Program-made: the position numbers and the translations under genes
Notes under the pieces: generated by a model
Databases searched by the model: none
The model's input: the letters and a program-made list of their open reading frames with translations, nothing else
Told to the model about the DNA's origin: nothing
Source: Salinibaculum rarum
Lineage (GTDB): Archaea > Halobacteriota > Halobacteria > Halobacteriales > Haloarculaceae
Assembly (NCBI RefSeq): GCF_030505615.1
Contig: NZ_CP129992.1
Coordinates: 1,364,001-1,428,000 of the forward strand
DNA: 64,000 bases
Direction of reading: 5' to 3'
Shown: in pieces, positions 26,925 through 39,005 of the stretch
How positions within the stretch are numbered: the stretch's first letter is position 1
Layout: each line of letters opens with the position of its first letter

Positions 26925-26936
26925 TTGGTCTACCAA
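26925..26936 (-). promoter_or_regulatory. Inverted repeat upstream of hop, possible activator site
   Basis: TTGGT-2-ACCAA, a perfect five-base arm repeat, lies about 28 bases beyond the TATA box, roughly 50 bases before the inferred start. Activator sites sit in that region in the H. salinarum bop promoter. A Bat-type regulator gene is 5 kb away. A binding role is inference. Confidence 0.4.
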
Positions 26937-27075
26937 CCAGTCGGCGTGCCGTGGCGCTGGTCGCGGTCACCGAGCGCCCGCGGTCGCTACGGCAGCAGCT
27001 CCAGAAGCGACTGTTCTGAGGGTGCCCGGCAAAAAATACGGTCGCGGCGGAGAGACGACGAAACTCGACGTGTGC

Positions 27076-27546
27076 CTATTCGTCTTCGTGGAGTTCGTGA
27101 CTGTCCACGATGAGGACCGGCAGGTGGGTCCGTCGCAGGACCTTCTCGGCGACGCTGCCGAGGATGACCCGCGAGAGGCCCGACCGGCCGTGACTTCCCA
27201 TGACGACGAGGTCGATGTGCTCGTCTTCGACGAACTTCCGGATGGCCCGTGCGGGCTCGCCGACCCGGATGTGTTCCTCGAACTCGACGCCGGCTTCTTC
27301 GGCTGCGTTGGCGACGTAGTGGGTCGCCTCTTCTGCGTCGTCTTTGACCTCGGGCATCTCGTCGAGATGGCCCTGTCGGATGCGGTCGACCTGCTCGGTA
27401 CCCAGCCCGTAGCTGGTCGCGTCGACGTCGACGACGTACAGTGCGTGAATCGTGGCACCGTACTTTTCGGCGATGTCGACAGCGTTGTCGACTGCTACTT
27501 CCGAGGTCACGCTACCGTCTGTCGGAACGAGGATGTTGTCGTACAT
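27076..27546 (-). CDS. Universal stress protein of the acetate operon
   Basis: 156-residue ATP-binding Usp. It starts MYDNILVPTDGSVTSEVAV and has the full nucleotide motif GSHGRSGLSRVILGSVAEKV (G-x2-G-x9-GS). Lies 3 bases after the acetate symporter stop on the same strand, so it is the last gene of the acs1-DUF4212-actP-usp operon. Usp genes often follow symporters in haloarchaea, where they are thought to tune transport. Ends with a His/Glu-rich tail. Confidence 0.92.
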   Translation of the reverse strand: MYDNILVPTDGSVTSEVAVDNAVDIAEKYGATIHALYVVDVDATSYGLGTEQVDRIRQGHLDEMPEVKDDAEEATHYVANAAEEAGVEFEEHIRVGEPARAIRKFVEDEHIDLVVMGSHGRSGLSRVILGSVAEKVLRRTHLPVLIVDSHELHEDE

Positions 27547-27549
27547 GGA

Positions 27550-29190
27550 TTAGTCGTCCGCAGGGGTCTCTTCGCCCCCGTCGGTTGCAACGACGTCTTC
27601 TGCGGTCTGTTGCTGTCCCATCGGCTTGGGACTGTGACACTGCCGGACGACCTTCTTCGTGTGTTCGTCTGGTTCGGGCGTCATCAGCGAGACGGCGATG
27701 GTGATAATGAAGACCAGCGGCGTGCCGACGAGTGCGGCACCGATTGCTGGCACCCATTCGCCGAAGACGTCGCTGAAGTGGAAGATAAGGTCGTTGACCA
27801 CTGCAGCGGTCCAGAGCAGGAGGCCGACGGTCATGCCGGCGAGTGCGCCCTGGCGGTTGGTGTTCTCCCACCAGAGTCCGAGGAAGAACATCGGGAACAG
27901 CACGATGGCTGCGAGTGAGAACGCCAGTGCGACCAGCTCACCGACGAGCGCCGGCGGATCCAGCGCGGTGAGCGTCACGATTGCACCGATACCGACGATG
28001 GTCGCACGTCCGAGGAGGACCTGCTGGCGCTGGGTTGCGTCGGGGTTGATGAGTTCCGAGTAGATGTCGTGTGCGACTGCGGAGGAGGCCGTGATGAACA
28101 GGCCTGCCGTGGTCGCGATTGCGGCGGCCATCGCACCGGCTGCGACGAAGCCGACGAACCACTGCGGAAGTTCTGCGAACTGCGCCGCGAGCACGACGAT
28201 GACGTCACCTTCCGCACCGGTCATGCCGCCTGCCTCGGCGCCAGCGAAGGCACTGACACCCTCCGTGGCCTCGAAGAGGTCGACACCGAAGACAGCCATC
28301 GCGGGTGCGGCCCAGTACAGGAGCAGGATGAAGAACAGCCCGGAAACGGTCGACCAGCGGGCCGTCCGTTCGTTTTCGACCGTGTAGAACCGCACGAGCA
28401 CGTGCGGGAGTCCACAGGTCCCGAAGATGAGCGAGAACGCGGTTCCCGCCCAGAGCCACGGACCGCTGTTTGCGAACGGTTCTGAGAACTGCGCGTCGAC
28501 TTCGCTGATGAGTGCACCGTACTCGATCTGTGGCAGGACGGTGGAGTAGCCCTGCGTGAAGCCGACTGCGTAGACGCCCGCGAGGAACGCCACGATGAGG
28601 ATGACGTACTGAACGGCCATCCCCTTGGTCGCGCCGAGCATCCCCGAAATCGCGAGGTACCCGACGGTAATGGTCATCATCACGATGACCATCGGAACGA
28701 AGTCGAGGCCGAACACGTACTGGCCGACCAGACCCATCCCGGAGGCCTGCCCGACGGAGTAGACGTATGCGATAAGCAGCGTCGTGAACGCTGCGATTGC
28801 GCGCGCCGTCGAGGAGTTGTACCGGTCACCGACGAAGTCGGGTGCCGTGTACTTCCCGAAGCGGCGCATCTGTGCGGCCAGGAAGATGAGCAGGACGAAG
28901 TAGCCGGTCGTCCAGCCGATAACGAAGGCCAGGCCGTAAAAGCCCGCGAGGGCAATCAGTCCGGCCAGTCCGAGATAGGACGCGGCGGACATCCAGTTGG
29001 CACCGATTGCCATCCCGTTCTCGATGCTCCCGATACCACGGCCGGCGACCCACATGCCCTCGGTGTCGGCGACCTTGAAGAAGTAGCCGATGGCGAGGAA
29101 CGAGGCCATCATCAGGAAGACGATGGCCGCACCGATTGGCTTGAACGAAATGTTGAGCGCTCCCGCCTGCAGTGGCACTGCCTCTATCAT
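27550..29190 (-). CDS. actP: Cation/acetate symporter (SSS family, ActP-like)
   Basis: 546-residue sodium:solute symporter of the SLC5 fold with about 13 helices. WVAGRGIGSIENGMAIGANWMSAASYLG is the family signature near residue 48, and GQASGMGLVGQYVFG and GTCGLPHVLVRFYTV follow. The type resembles E. coli ActP, which takes up acetate with a cation. Its ATG overlaps the DUF4212 gene stop (ATGA), and that small subunit is needed in this subfamily. Next to an acetyl-CoA synthetase, so acetate or a similar short acid is the likely substrate. The C-terminal tail is acidic. Confidence 0.92.
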   Translation of the reverse strand: MIEAVPLQAGALNISFKPIGAAIVFLMMASFLAIGYFFKVADTEGMWVAGRGIGSIENGMAIGANWMSAASYLGLAGLIALAGFYGLAFVIGWTTGYFVLLIFLAAQMRRFGKYTAPDFVGDRYNSSTARAIAAFTTLLIAYVYSVGQASGMGLVGQYVFGLDFVPMVIVMMTITVGYLAISGMLGATKGMAVQYVILIVAFLAGVYAVGFTQGYSTVLPQIEYGALISEVDAQFSEPFANSGPWLWAGTAFSLIFGTCGLPHVLVRFYTVENERTARWSTVSGLFFILLLYWAAPAMAVFGVDLFEATEGVSAFAGAEAGGMTGAEGDVIVVLAAQFAELPQWFVGFVAAGAMAAAIATTAGLFITASSAVAHDIYSELINPDATQRQQVLLGRATIVGIGAIVTLTALDPPALVGELVALAFSLAAIVLFPMFFLGLWWENTNRQGALAGMTVGLLLWTAAVVNDLIFHFSDVFGEWVPAIGAALVGTPLVFIITIAVSLMTPEPDEHTKKVVRQCHSPKPMGQQQTAEDVVATDGGEETPADD

Positions 29191-29630
29191 TCGTCGACAC
29201 CTCCGTCGGTCGCAGCGGTGGCCTCACCGCTGCTCTGGACGGACTCGGTCTCCGTGGGGTCGATACCGTACTTCTCGTCGAGCTGGTCGCGCTTGCGGGC
29301 GTAGATAGCCGCAAGAATCAGCGACCCGGTCGGCGCGCCGAAGGCGATGAGGAAGTAGTGTGCCGGGAAGCCGATAACCGGCAGCGTACTCGTCATCGTC
29401 TCGGGTGCGGCCACCGTCGCGAGGAACGGCGCCCAGGTGATGACGACCCAGGCGATAAAGCTCGTCCAGACCACCTTCAGGTGGTCGCGCATGAACGGCG
29501 TACTTGGACTTAGTATGTTTATCTCTGTCTCGAGGTAGTCGACGGACCGCTCCTGGGCCGCCACACCTCCATCGGTTCGAACGTCCTCAGTCGAGCCATC
29601 AGCAGGCTCGGTCGTATCGTTGTCTGTCAT
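29187..29630 (-). CDS. DUF4212 small subunit of SSS symporter
   Basis: 147 residues: an acidic 45-residue N-terminus, then two membrane helices (VWTSFIAWVVITWAPFLAT and HYFLIAFGAPTGSLILAAIY) joined by a loop, then a charged tail beginning ARKRDQLDEKYG. DUF4212 proteins always sit next to an ActP-like symporter and act as its second subunit. It overlaps actP by four bases and follows acs1 by 14 bases. The helix layout agrees with the family. Confidence 0.88.
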   Translation of the reverse strand: MTDNDTTEPADGSTEDVRTDGGVAAQERSVDYLETEINILSPSTPFMRDHLKVVWTSFIAWVVITWAPFLATVAAPETMTSTLPVIGFPAHYFLIAFGAPTGSLILAAIYARKRDQLDEKYGIDPTETESVQSSGEATAATDGGVDE

Positions 29631-29644
29631 TGTTGTTGGTGGGG

Positions 29645-31624
<1,980 letters not shown>

Positions 31625-31649
31625 TGCAAACTGTCATCCATCAACCTCC

Positions 31650-31658
31650 ATATTAAGG
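31650..31658 (-). promoter_or_regulatory. TATA box of the acs1-DUF4212-actP-usp operon
   Basis: CCTTAATA on the minus strand about 30 bases before the acs1 ATG. A purine-rich GGAGGT lies between them. The operon would be read from this one promoter. Confidence 0.5.
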
Positions 31659-31753
31659 AACACCGCTAATTATCCCAATTCAACATTGTTACACATCCGA
31701 AATTGGAAAATTATGCACTCTACACGTTGCAAAGTATTGTCGTTAACGTAGGG

Positions 31754-31763
31754 TTTTATATAT
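31754..31763 (+). promoter_or_regulatory. Plus-strand TATA-like element with no gene downstream
   Basis: TTTTATATAT, the best plus-strand TATA match in the gap 31625-31911. A transcript from it would start near 31788 and run antisense into the 3' end of the Bat-like regulator. No good ORF follows. It may be a non-coding or antisense RNA promoter, or just AT-rich spacer. Confidence 0.3.
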
Positions 31764-31911
31764 CCCTGAGTGACCGATGCGTTGCCCGCCAGTCGGCTAG
31801 CGATGGTCCCAGTGTATCGGGGTTGGGTGGTGGTACTTCGGTCCGTCCCGTCCCTAGGCATCTAGTGCCAACACATCCCATGGGCCACGGCGGCATGGCC
31901 CGCGGGAACGG

Positions 31912-33642
31912 TTACTCGTCGTCGAAGGCGACGCCGAGAAGTTTCTGCTGGGCGCGTCGCAGGTGGTTGTGCAGCGTCGGCGAGGAGATGTCCATCGACT
32001 CGGCGAGTTCCTCGGCCGTCGAGCCGCGTGGCCACTCGAAGTAGCCGGCGTGGTAGGCCGCCCGCAGCACCGATTGCTGTTTCTCGGTGAGCTTCTCGTC
32101 TATCGATTCCCGGAAGCCAGCGGGCGTCTGGTCGGTCGGCGTGACCTCCTGTTTGCTCCGCAGTTCCACGGTGGGGTACTGTCGGTTCAGCTCGTCGACC
32201 AGCGGGCGGACGCCGACGTTTGGCGCAAACTCCGTGACGATAGTCGCCGTGCCATTTTCGACGCTGAGTTCGGTGACGGTCCCGCCCCGCTCGGTCAGTG
32301 CGAGGGCGGGAGAGTCGCTCTCGATGACCATCTCGAGGAGGGCACCGTCTTCGAAGCTCCGAATGAGGCGTGCGTCCCCGACGCTGTCTGTCTCTGAGAC
32401 CCAGTTTAACACCGTCTCCGGGGCAGTCCCGTCGACGGTGACAAAACACAACAGTGAGTGGGCGTCGGCCGCCACGACGCCGGTCAGTTCGATGTCACAG
32501 TCGAGTGTCTGCGCGAGGTCAACGAGGACCGCACCGCGGTCGGTGTACTGCAGCGTGAGCCTGACGACGGTATCGCCCAACAGGAGCTGTCGGCGCTCGG
32601 TCGCCGTAATCGTCAGCCCGATGCGCCGGCCGAGGTCTGCAAGCGCCGTCCGTTCGGGGTCGTCGAACGCCCCCTGGCTGTCCGCGCGGACGACCAGCGC
32701 ACCGTAGGTCGTCTCCCCGTGGACCAGCGGCACGGCCGCGAGCAACCCTCGTTCGGCGGCGCCCGGCTGTGGCCTGTCGGGCGCGACGAGGACGCGGTTA
32801 CTCTGGAGTGCCTGTCTGATGAGCGTCGTATCGCCCGCGTCATCGAACCGGTCGGGGTCCTCGCCCGCGTGCGTGCGCACGTCGATTCGCTCCCGGTGTC
32901 GTTCGCGTTCGGTCACCCAGGCCGCGTCGTACGTCTCGTCGGCGACGATGGTCTGACAGACGGCGTCCTCGATTTCGCCTCTGGACCCCGCGGCAGACAG
33001 CGCTTCTCCGACCTCGTCCAGCGTCTTCACGAGCGCCCGAAGCCGCGCGGACTTTCCGGCACCGTGTTGGCCGTCCTCGAGTCGCTCGAAGGCCGCCGTA
33101 ATCTCGTCTCGCGGTGGCTCCTCCAGTGGCGGGAGCAGCCCGTCGACGCCCTCCCAGCCGCCGATTGTGGTGATGATTCGCGGGTCGACGCCCTTGCTGA
33201 CCAGCAACTGCTGGGCGAAAAAGCGTCTGAGAACCGAGGGCGTCACCGACGCGAGTGTCGGGCGTCCGGCCCACTCCGCGGCCCGCTCGCCGACTTCCCC
33301 GACGAGCATCTGTACCCGCCGTGTCGACACGTCGATGACCGACTGGTCCGTCTCGATGTTGTTGCTCCGGACGTACTGCCAGAAATCGTGGGCGACCCGC
33401 GGCGGCAGATACGCCTCCCGTGTCCCGCCGTCGCTCTCGTGGACCGTCACGAAGTACTGTGTTCGACCCTCCCCGCCGAGACTCTGAACGTCCGCGGGCT
33501 TGAGACGGGGGATTTCGGCCGCTCTGAGACCGACCTCGCCACAGAGGCGCACGAGTAGCTCCTCGCGATAGGTCTCTGTCGACTGACGCAACTGCTCGTA
33601 CTCTCGCTCTGTCAGTCGTATCTCCTCAGCGGCCTCTGCCAT
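31912..33642 (-). CDS. Bat-type transcription regulator with integrase-like and GAF domains
   Basis: 576-residue cytoplasmic regulator. Residues 15-170 match a tyrosine-recombinase fold: GLRAAEIPRL (Arg40), VTPSVLRRFFAQQLL (Arg139) and ITTIGGW. The box II His is replaced by Ser136, and the nucleophile Tyr is missing, so it should bind DNA or dimerise but not recombine. Residues 200-350 look like a GAF domain, 355-510 a bacterio-opsin activator domain, and 515-570 the HTH-10 helix-turn-helix (STAEELAESMDISSPTLHNHLRRAQ). It lies between two acs genes on the same strand, so control of acetate genes is likely. A palindrome and direct repeats flank its promoter. Confidence 0.85.
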   Translation of the reverse strand: MAEAAEEIRLTEREYEQLRQSTETYREELLVRLCGEVGLRAAEIPRLKPADVQSLGGEGRTQYFVTVHESDGGTREAYLPPRVAHDFWQYVRSNNIETDQSVIDVSTRRVQMLVGEVGERAAEWAGRPTLASVTPSVLRRFFAQQLLVSKGVDPRIITTIGGWEGVDGLLPPLEEPPRDEITAAFERLEDGQHGAGKSARLRALVKTLDEVGEALSAAGSRGEIEDAVCQTIVADETYDAAWVTERERHRERIDVRTHAGEDPDRFDDAGDTTLIRQALQSNRVLVAPDRPQPGAAERGLLAAVPLVHGETTYGALVVRADSQGAFDDPERTALADLGRRIGLTITATERRQLLLGDTVVRLTLQYTDRGAVLVDLAQTLDCDIELTGVVAADAHSLLCFVTVDGTAPETVLNWVSETDSVGDARLIRSFEDGALLEMVIESDSPALALTERGGTVTELSVENGTATIVTEFAPNVGVRPLVDELNRQYPTVELRSKQEVTPTDQTPAGFRESIDEKLTEKQQSVLRAAYHAGYFEWPRGSTAEELAESMDISSPTLHNHLRRAQQKLLGVAFDDE

Positions 33643-33656
33643 ACTTCGACTTACAG

Positions 33657-33669
33657 GAAATATGCGAAA
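33657..33669. repeat. Direct repeat copy 1, upstream of the Bat-like regulator
   Basis: GAAATATGCGAAA, identical to the copy at 33766-33778 (109 bases apart). Located just before the regulator start, in its promoter. Possibly an autoregulatory site. Confidence 0.5.
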
Positions 33670-33718
33670 CTGTTGTAAAGGTCTTTCGACGCCACGAGAA
33701 CTCGTTTACTTCAACCAG

Positions 33719-33732
33719 CCTGATTAATCAGG
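33719..33732. promoter_or_regulatory. Perfect 14-base palindrome between acs2 and the Bat-like gene
   Basis: CCTGATTAATCAGG, perfectly self-complementary, about 77 bases before the regulator ATG. Typical operator symmetry for a dimeric regulator, though a short terminator stem for acs2 is the alternative. No poly-T follows, which favours the operator. Confidence 0.5.
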
Positions 33733-33765
33733 ATGATTATTCTCCACGCTGAATTCGCCCTGAGA

Positions 33766-33778
33766 GAAATATGCGAAA
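33766..33778. repeat. Direct repeat copy 2, near the acs2 stop
   Basis: GAAATATGCGAAA, the second of two identical 13-base copies in the acs2-regulator gap. It lies 12 bases beyond the end of the acs2 reading frame. Confidence 0.5.
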
Positions 33779-33789
33779 TGGGTAGGGAC

Positions 33790-35754
<1,965 letters not shown>

Positions 35755-35931
35755 TTCTCGTGTGACTAGTCTACGCGTGTATGCGCGGATAAACTTTCTC
35801 ACCTTTTTCACCCCACAACTGCCTTCGGCGGGATTGCTGTCGCATCGTCGCTACGCCCGGCCTGGCGTGGCCGTCACAGACGAATACGCTCAGCCGACAC
35901 GCTATTTGTGCTGGCTGTGACACACTCCCGT

Positions 35932-36399
35932 ATGGAACACACCAGTGTCGACGACATCGATTCGTGGATGAGTCCTGCAACTGCCAAGCGCTCGATTTCA
36001 CACGCGCTCGGTGCCGAGCATCTCGCGCTCAACCACTACGAACTCGCACCCGGCGAGACATTCGGCTTTGGCTACCACCGCCACGCAGACCAGGAGGAAC
36101 TGTTCTACGTTCTCGACGGGACGGCGACGTTCGAAACCGAAGACGGCGATGTCGAGGTCGCTGCGGGCGAGGCGATTCGCTTTGCACCCGGCGAGTGGCA
36201 ACTGGGCCGCAACGAGAGCGACGACCCCGTGGTTGCGCTGGCACTCGGCACGCCCGCGGAGACCGGCGACACCGAAATCGTCCGCGAGTGCCCCGACTGC
36301 GGCGAGCGCCAGCCGATTCGGGTCGAACCTACCGAGGATCGGGACGCACTGCTGGGCATCTGTGAAGCGTGTGGGACAGAGGTCGTCAGACACTCCTGA
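35932..36399 (+). CDS. Cupin-domain protein
   Basis: 155-residue single cupin. The metal motif is HRHADQEELFYVLDGTATFE near residues 44-63 and the second cupin motif is GEAIRFAPGEWQLGRN. The C-terminal part has two CxxC pairs (CPDCGERQ, CEACGT), a zinc ribbon added to the cupin. Starts at ATG 35932, with a TATA-like TATTTGTG about 25 bases before it. Small sugar, oxygenase or storage roles are all possible. Function unknown. Confidence 0.85.
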   Translation: MEHTSVDDIDSWMSPATAKRSISHALGAEHLALNHYELAPGETFGFGYHRHADQEELFYVLDGTATFETEDGDVEVAAGEAIRFAPGEWQLGRNESDDPVVALALGTPAETGDTEIVRECPDCGERQPIRVEPTEDRDALLGICEACGTEVVRHS

Positions 36400-36524
36400 C
36401 GGACAGACGCTGAACATCCGTTCGTCTCGTTCGAGAACCGACCTACCTGTTCGTTTGGGACGGGACCGACAACTGGGACGACAGAAATCACCGGGGTTTA
36501 GAGTCACGAGTGGTAGCGGCGGGT

Positions 36525-37031
36525 ATGAACCAGGCACTGTGGCGCGGCGCCGTCGCGGGTACACTCGTCGCCGTCGCAGGGGCACTAGCGTGGGTGACTG
36601 GCTTTCCGTTCATCTTTCCGAGTCTCGGCCCCACCGCCTATCTGCTCGCGGTGCGCCCGACTGCACCGTCGTGTCGGCCGCGAAGCGTCGTCGGTGGTCA
36701 CGCCATCGGTGTCGCTAGCGGTCTCGTCGCGTTCTCGCTGCTCGCTCCCGACGTAGCGGTGACTGCCGAACTACCGCCGCTGTCCAGTGACGGACTCCGA
36801 CTCGCCGCGAGTGGCGTTCTCGCGACGGGACTGACTGCCGGAGGAATGCTCGCAACCGGGCTCCGTCACGCACCCGCCTGCGCAACGACGCTCATCGTTT
36901 CGTTGGGACTCCTATCGACACTTCCACAGGCTGCAGGGATACTCCTTGCAGTCGTGGTGCTAGTCGGTGTCCATGTCGCGAGTCGCGTGCTCGGCCGTTC
37001 GCTGTCGACGATATCGAGTTCTACTGGGTAG
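36525..37031 (+). CDS. HPP-family membrane protein
   Basis: 168-residue protein with about five hydrophobic helices. The signature is FPFIFPSLGPTAYLLAVRPTAPSCRPRSVVGGHAIG, with the HPP-family P-S-L-G-P-T-A pattern and the RPRSVVGGH loop. The family's second half (AVTVWLM type) is replaced by LRHAPACATTLIVSLGLL. HPP proteins are linked to nitrite transport in plants, but haloarchaeal members are untested. ATG 36525; the frame open from 36510 adds five residues. Converges on the amidotransferase with one base between. Confidence 0.75.
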   Translation: MNQALWRGAVAGTLVAVAGALAWVTGFPFIFPSLGPTAYLLAVRPTAPSCRPRSVVGGHAIGVASGLVAFSLLAPDVAVTAELPPLSSDGLRLAASGVLATGLTAGGMLATGLRHAPACATTLIVSLGLLSTLPQAAGILLAVVVLVGVHVASRVLGRSLSTISSSTG

Positions 37032-37032
37032 G

Positions 37033-37749
37033 TCAGTCGTCGGCAGCGCTTGCCGCGCCGGTCCGACTGTCGTGTGCGCGCTCGCGGACGAAGTCGGTGA
37101 AGTTGTCGAAAAGGGCCTTGGCTTCACAGGCAGCGGCGTAGTTCTCCGCGTTGATGCCGTCGAGTACCTGCTGGATTCGCTCGTCCGGGAGGTCCTTGCC
37201 GGAGGCGACGTCTTCGGCCGTTGCGGTGTCGTATTCGGGGTGGAACTGCACCGCGAAGACGCTGTCCTTGCGGAAGCCGTGGATGCCGTACTCGTTTCTG
37301 GCGAACACCTCGGCACCTGGTGGGGCCTCGGCCACCCGGTCGGAGTGGGTCGTAAAGACGGTGAAATCCTCGTCGACCCCGTCGAGTAGCGTGTTCTCGC
37401 CGTCGTGTTCGACCGTCCGATAGCCGATTTCGTACTCGCCCATGTCCTCGACGCTGCCCCCGAGAACGTCCGCGAGGAGCTGGTGGCCATAACAGACGCC
37501 GAGCATCGGCATTCCCATGTCGATTGCATCGCCCACGTAGGATTTGAGCTCTCCAATCCAGGGTTCGTCCCAGTAGACGGAGGCTCGCGACCCGGTGACG
37601 ACACACGCGTCGAACTGGAACGTCTCGGGGAGTTCACCCGCCGGACAGTGAAACTCCACGAGGTCTGCGTCCAGTTCGCGCCGGAAGTTCCGGCGGGTGT
37701 CCGCGCCGTCGTGGGCCGCGTTCAACAGAGCGATGCGCAATCGAGTCAT
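37033..37749 (-). CDS. Class I glutamine amidotransferase (GMP synthase-like)
   Basis: 238-residue class I amidotransferase. The nucleophile Cys is in GVCYGHQLLADVLGGS near residue 101 and the catalytic His-Pro-Glu in VQFHPEYDTAT near residue 188. No synthase domain is attached, so it may be a stand-alone hydrolase that releases ammonia or acts on gamma-glutamyl bonds, as PuuD-like or GuaA-N-like proteins do. Starts MTRLRIALLNAAHDGADTRR, with a conserved RRNFRREL segment seen in the family. Free-standing between the HPP gene and the KAS III-like gene. Confidence 0.85.
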   Translation of the reverse strand: MTRLRIALLNAAHDGADTRRNFRRELDADLVEFHCPAGELPETFQFDACVVTGSRASVYWDEPWIGELKSYVGDAIDMGMPMLGVCYGHQLLADVLGGSVEDMGEYEIGYRTVEHDGENTLLDGVDEDFTVFTTHSDRVAEAPPGAEVFARNEYGIHGFRKDSVFAVQFHPEYDTATAEDVASGKDLPDERIQQVLDGINAENYAAACEAKALFDNFTDFVRERAHDSRTGAASAADD

Positions 37750-37831
37750 CGCCTTCCAGTAGCGGTTCAGGCCCTAAAAGGATGCATATCGGCGGCCAGC
37801 GTTGCCTCGGTCTGGGACGTCTCGCCCCGAC

Positions 37832-38857
37832 TCAACCGAGCCATTCCAGCACTGTCGCCGACCAGGTGTAGCCGGTCCCGGCCGCGAGAAAGAGTACGAT
37901 ATCACCGGCCTCGACGCGTCCCCGCGCCAGCCCTTCGTCCAGTGCGAAAATCTGGTCGACGCTTTGCATGTGCCCGTACTCGTCGAGATAGTACCCATCC
38001 GAGTCGGGGTTGACGCCCAACTCTTCCAGGAGCGTCCGGTGGAACGACCGCTTCATGTGCGTGACGGCGACGAAGTCGACGTCGTCCCGTTCGCACCCCG
38101 ATTTTTCCAGTGCGTCCTCGGCCACCGAGAGATAGTTCGGGAGCGAGACGGGTGCGATGCGCTCTTTCATCCCCTCGGGGTCGGGCACGTCGAGCGTATG
38201 GTGGTTCTGATCGACGGTGTCCTCGGTCGGTGGGTTCTTCGACCCGCCGGCGGGCACGACGACGTCTTCCGAGAAGGAACCGTCAGTGATGGCGCTGCTC
38301 CTGTGGACCCGGGCGCGTGTCCGCTCTGCCCCGGGGTCGGCTTCCAGTACGTACGCCGCCGCGCCGCTGCCGAAGTTGAACATAAACGAGGAATCTTCGT
38401 TCTCGTAGTCGAGCAGGTCCTCCTCGCGGGAGGCGGTCACCACGAGCGCCGTCTCGACGCTGTCGGCGAGCAACTGGCTGCGAACCTGCCGCATCGCGAT
38501 GGGACAGCCAGCACACAGCGTGTAACTCTCGGTCGCGTAGGCGTTCTCTGCACCGATTCGCTCGGCGACGTTCGCGGCGGCCGACCAGACGATGTAGTCT
38601 TTGTACTCGCTGCCGTGATAGAGCACGAGGTCCAGTTCGTCGGGGTCGACACCAGCATCCGCAAGTGCCTCTTTGCCTGCCGCGATGGACATATCCGTTA
38701 CGTGGTCGCTGTCTGGCGGGCAAATGCGCTTCTCGCGCATCCCCATCTTCTCGACGATTACCTCTTCCGGAATCCCACTCTGCTCGGCTATCTCCTCGCC
38801 TGTTATCACCTCGTCGGGTGTGTACCGACCGTACCCTGTGAGGCCTACGTTGGTCAT
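37832..38857 (-). CDS. KAS III (FabH)-like ketoacyl synthase
   Basis: 341-residue thiolase-fold enzyme of the FabH/HMG-CoA-synthase type. The active-site Cys is in SYTLCAGCPIAMR, the His in VTHMKRSFHRTLL, and the usual Asn of YGN is His in EYGHMQSVDQ, with the GTGYTWSATVLEW ending. This YGHM variant recurs in a subfamily that I recall from archaea. It probably condenses or transfers an acyl-CoA group, though archaea have no fatty-acid pathway, so the role is open. ATG 38857 has an AAGGTG ribosome site; the frame extends to GTG 38863. Lies downstream of the acyl-CoA ligase. Confidence 0.85.
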   Translation of the reverse strand: MTNVGLTGYGRYTPDEVITGEEIAEQSGIPEEVIVEKMGMREKRICPPDSDHVTDMSIAAGKEALADAGVDPDELDLVLYHGSEYKDYIVWSAAANVAERIGAENAYATESYTLCAGCPIAMRQVRSQLLADSVETALVVTASREEDLLDYENEDSSFMFNFGSGAAAYVLEADPGAERTRARVHRSSAITDGSFSEDVVVPAGGSKNPPTEDTVDQNHHTLDVPDPEGMKERIAPVSLPNYLSVAEDALEKSGCERDDVDFVAVTHMKRSFHRTLLEELGVNPDSDGYYLDEYGHMQSVDQIFALDEGLARGRVEAGDIVLFLAAGTGYTWSATVLEWLG

Positions 38858-39005
38858 TACCACACCTTCTCTCCTGTAGCCGAATTAAGTTTCCTATTTT
38901 CCCGAATGACTTCACGAATGGAAACTCTATCAGCGATAGTAGAACCGATATACGAGTATACTACCTGAAATATAACGTATGGAATATCGGAAGTCGGCCT
39001 GATAA

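Noticed and set aside
31670..31861. 63-codon minus-strand frame in the acs1 upstream gap
   Set aside because: It covers the AT-rich promoter region and has no family features or start signal.
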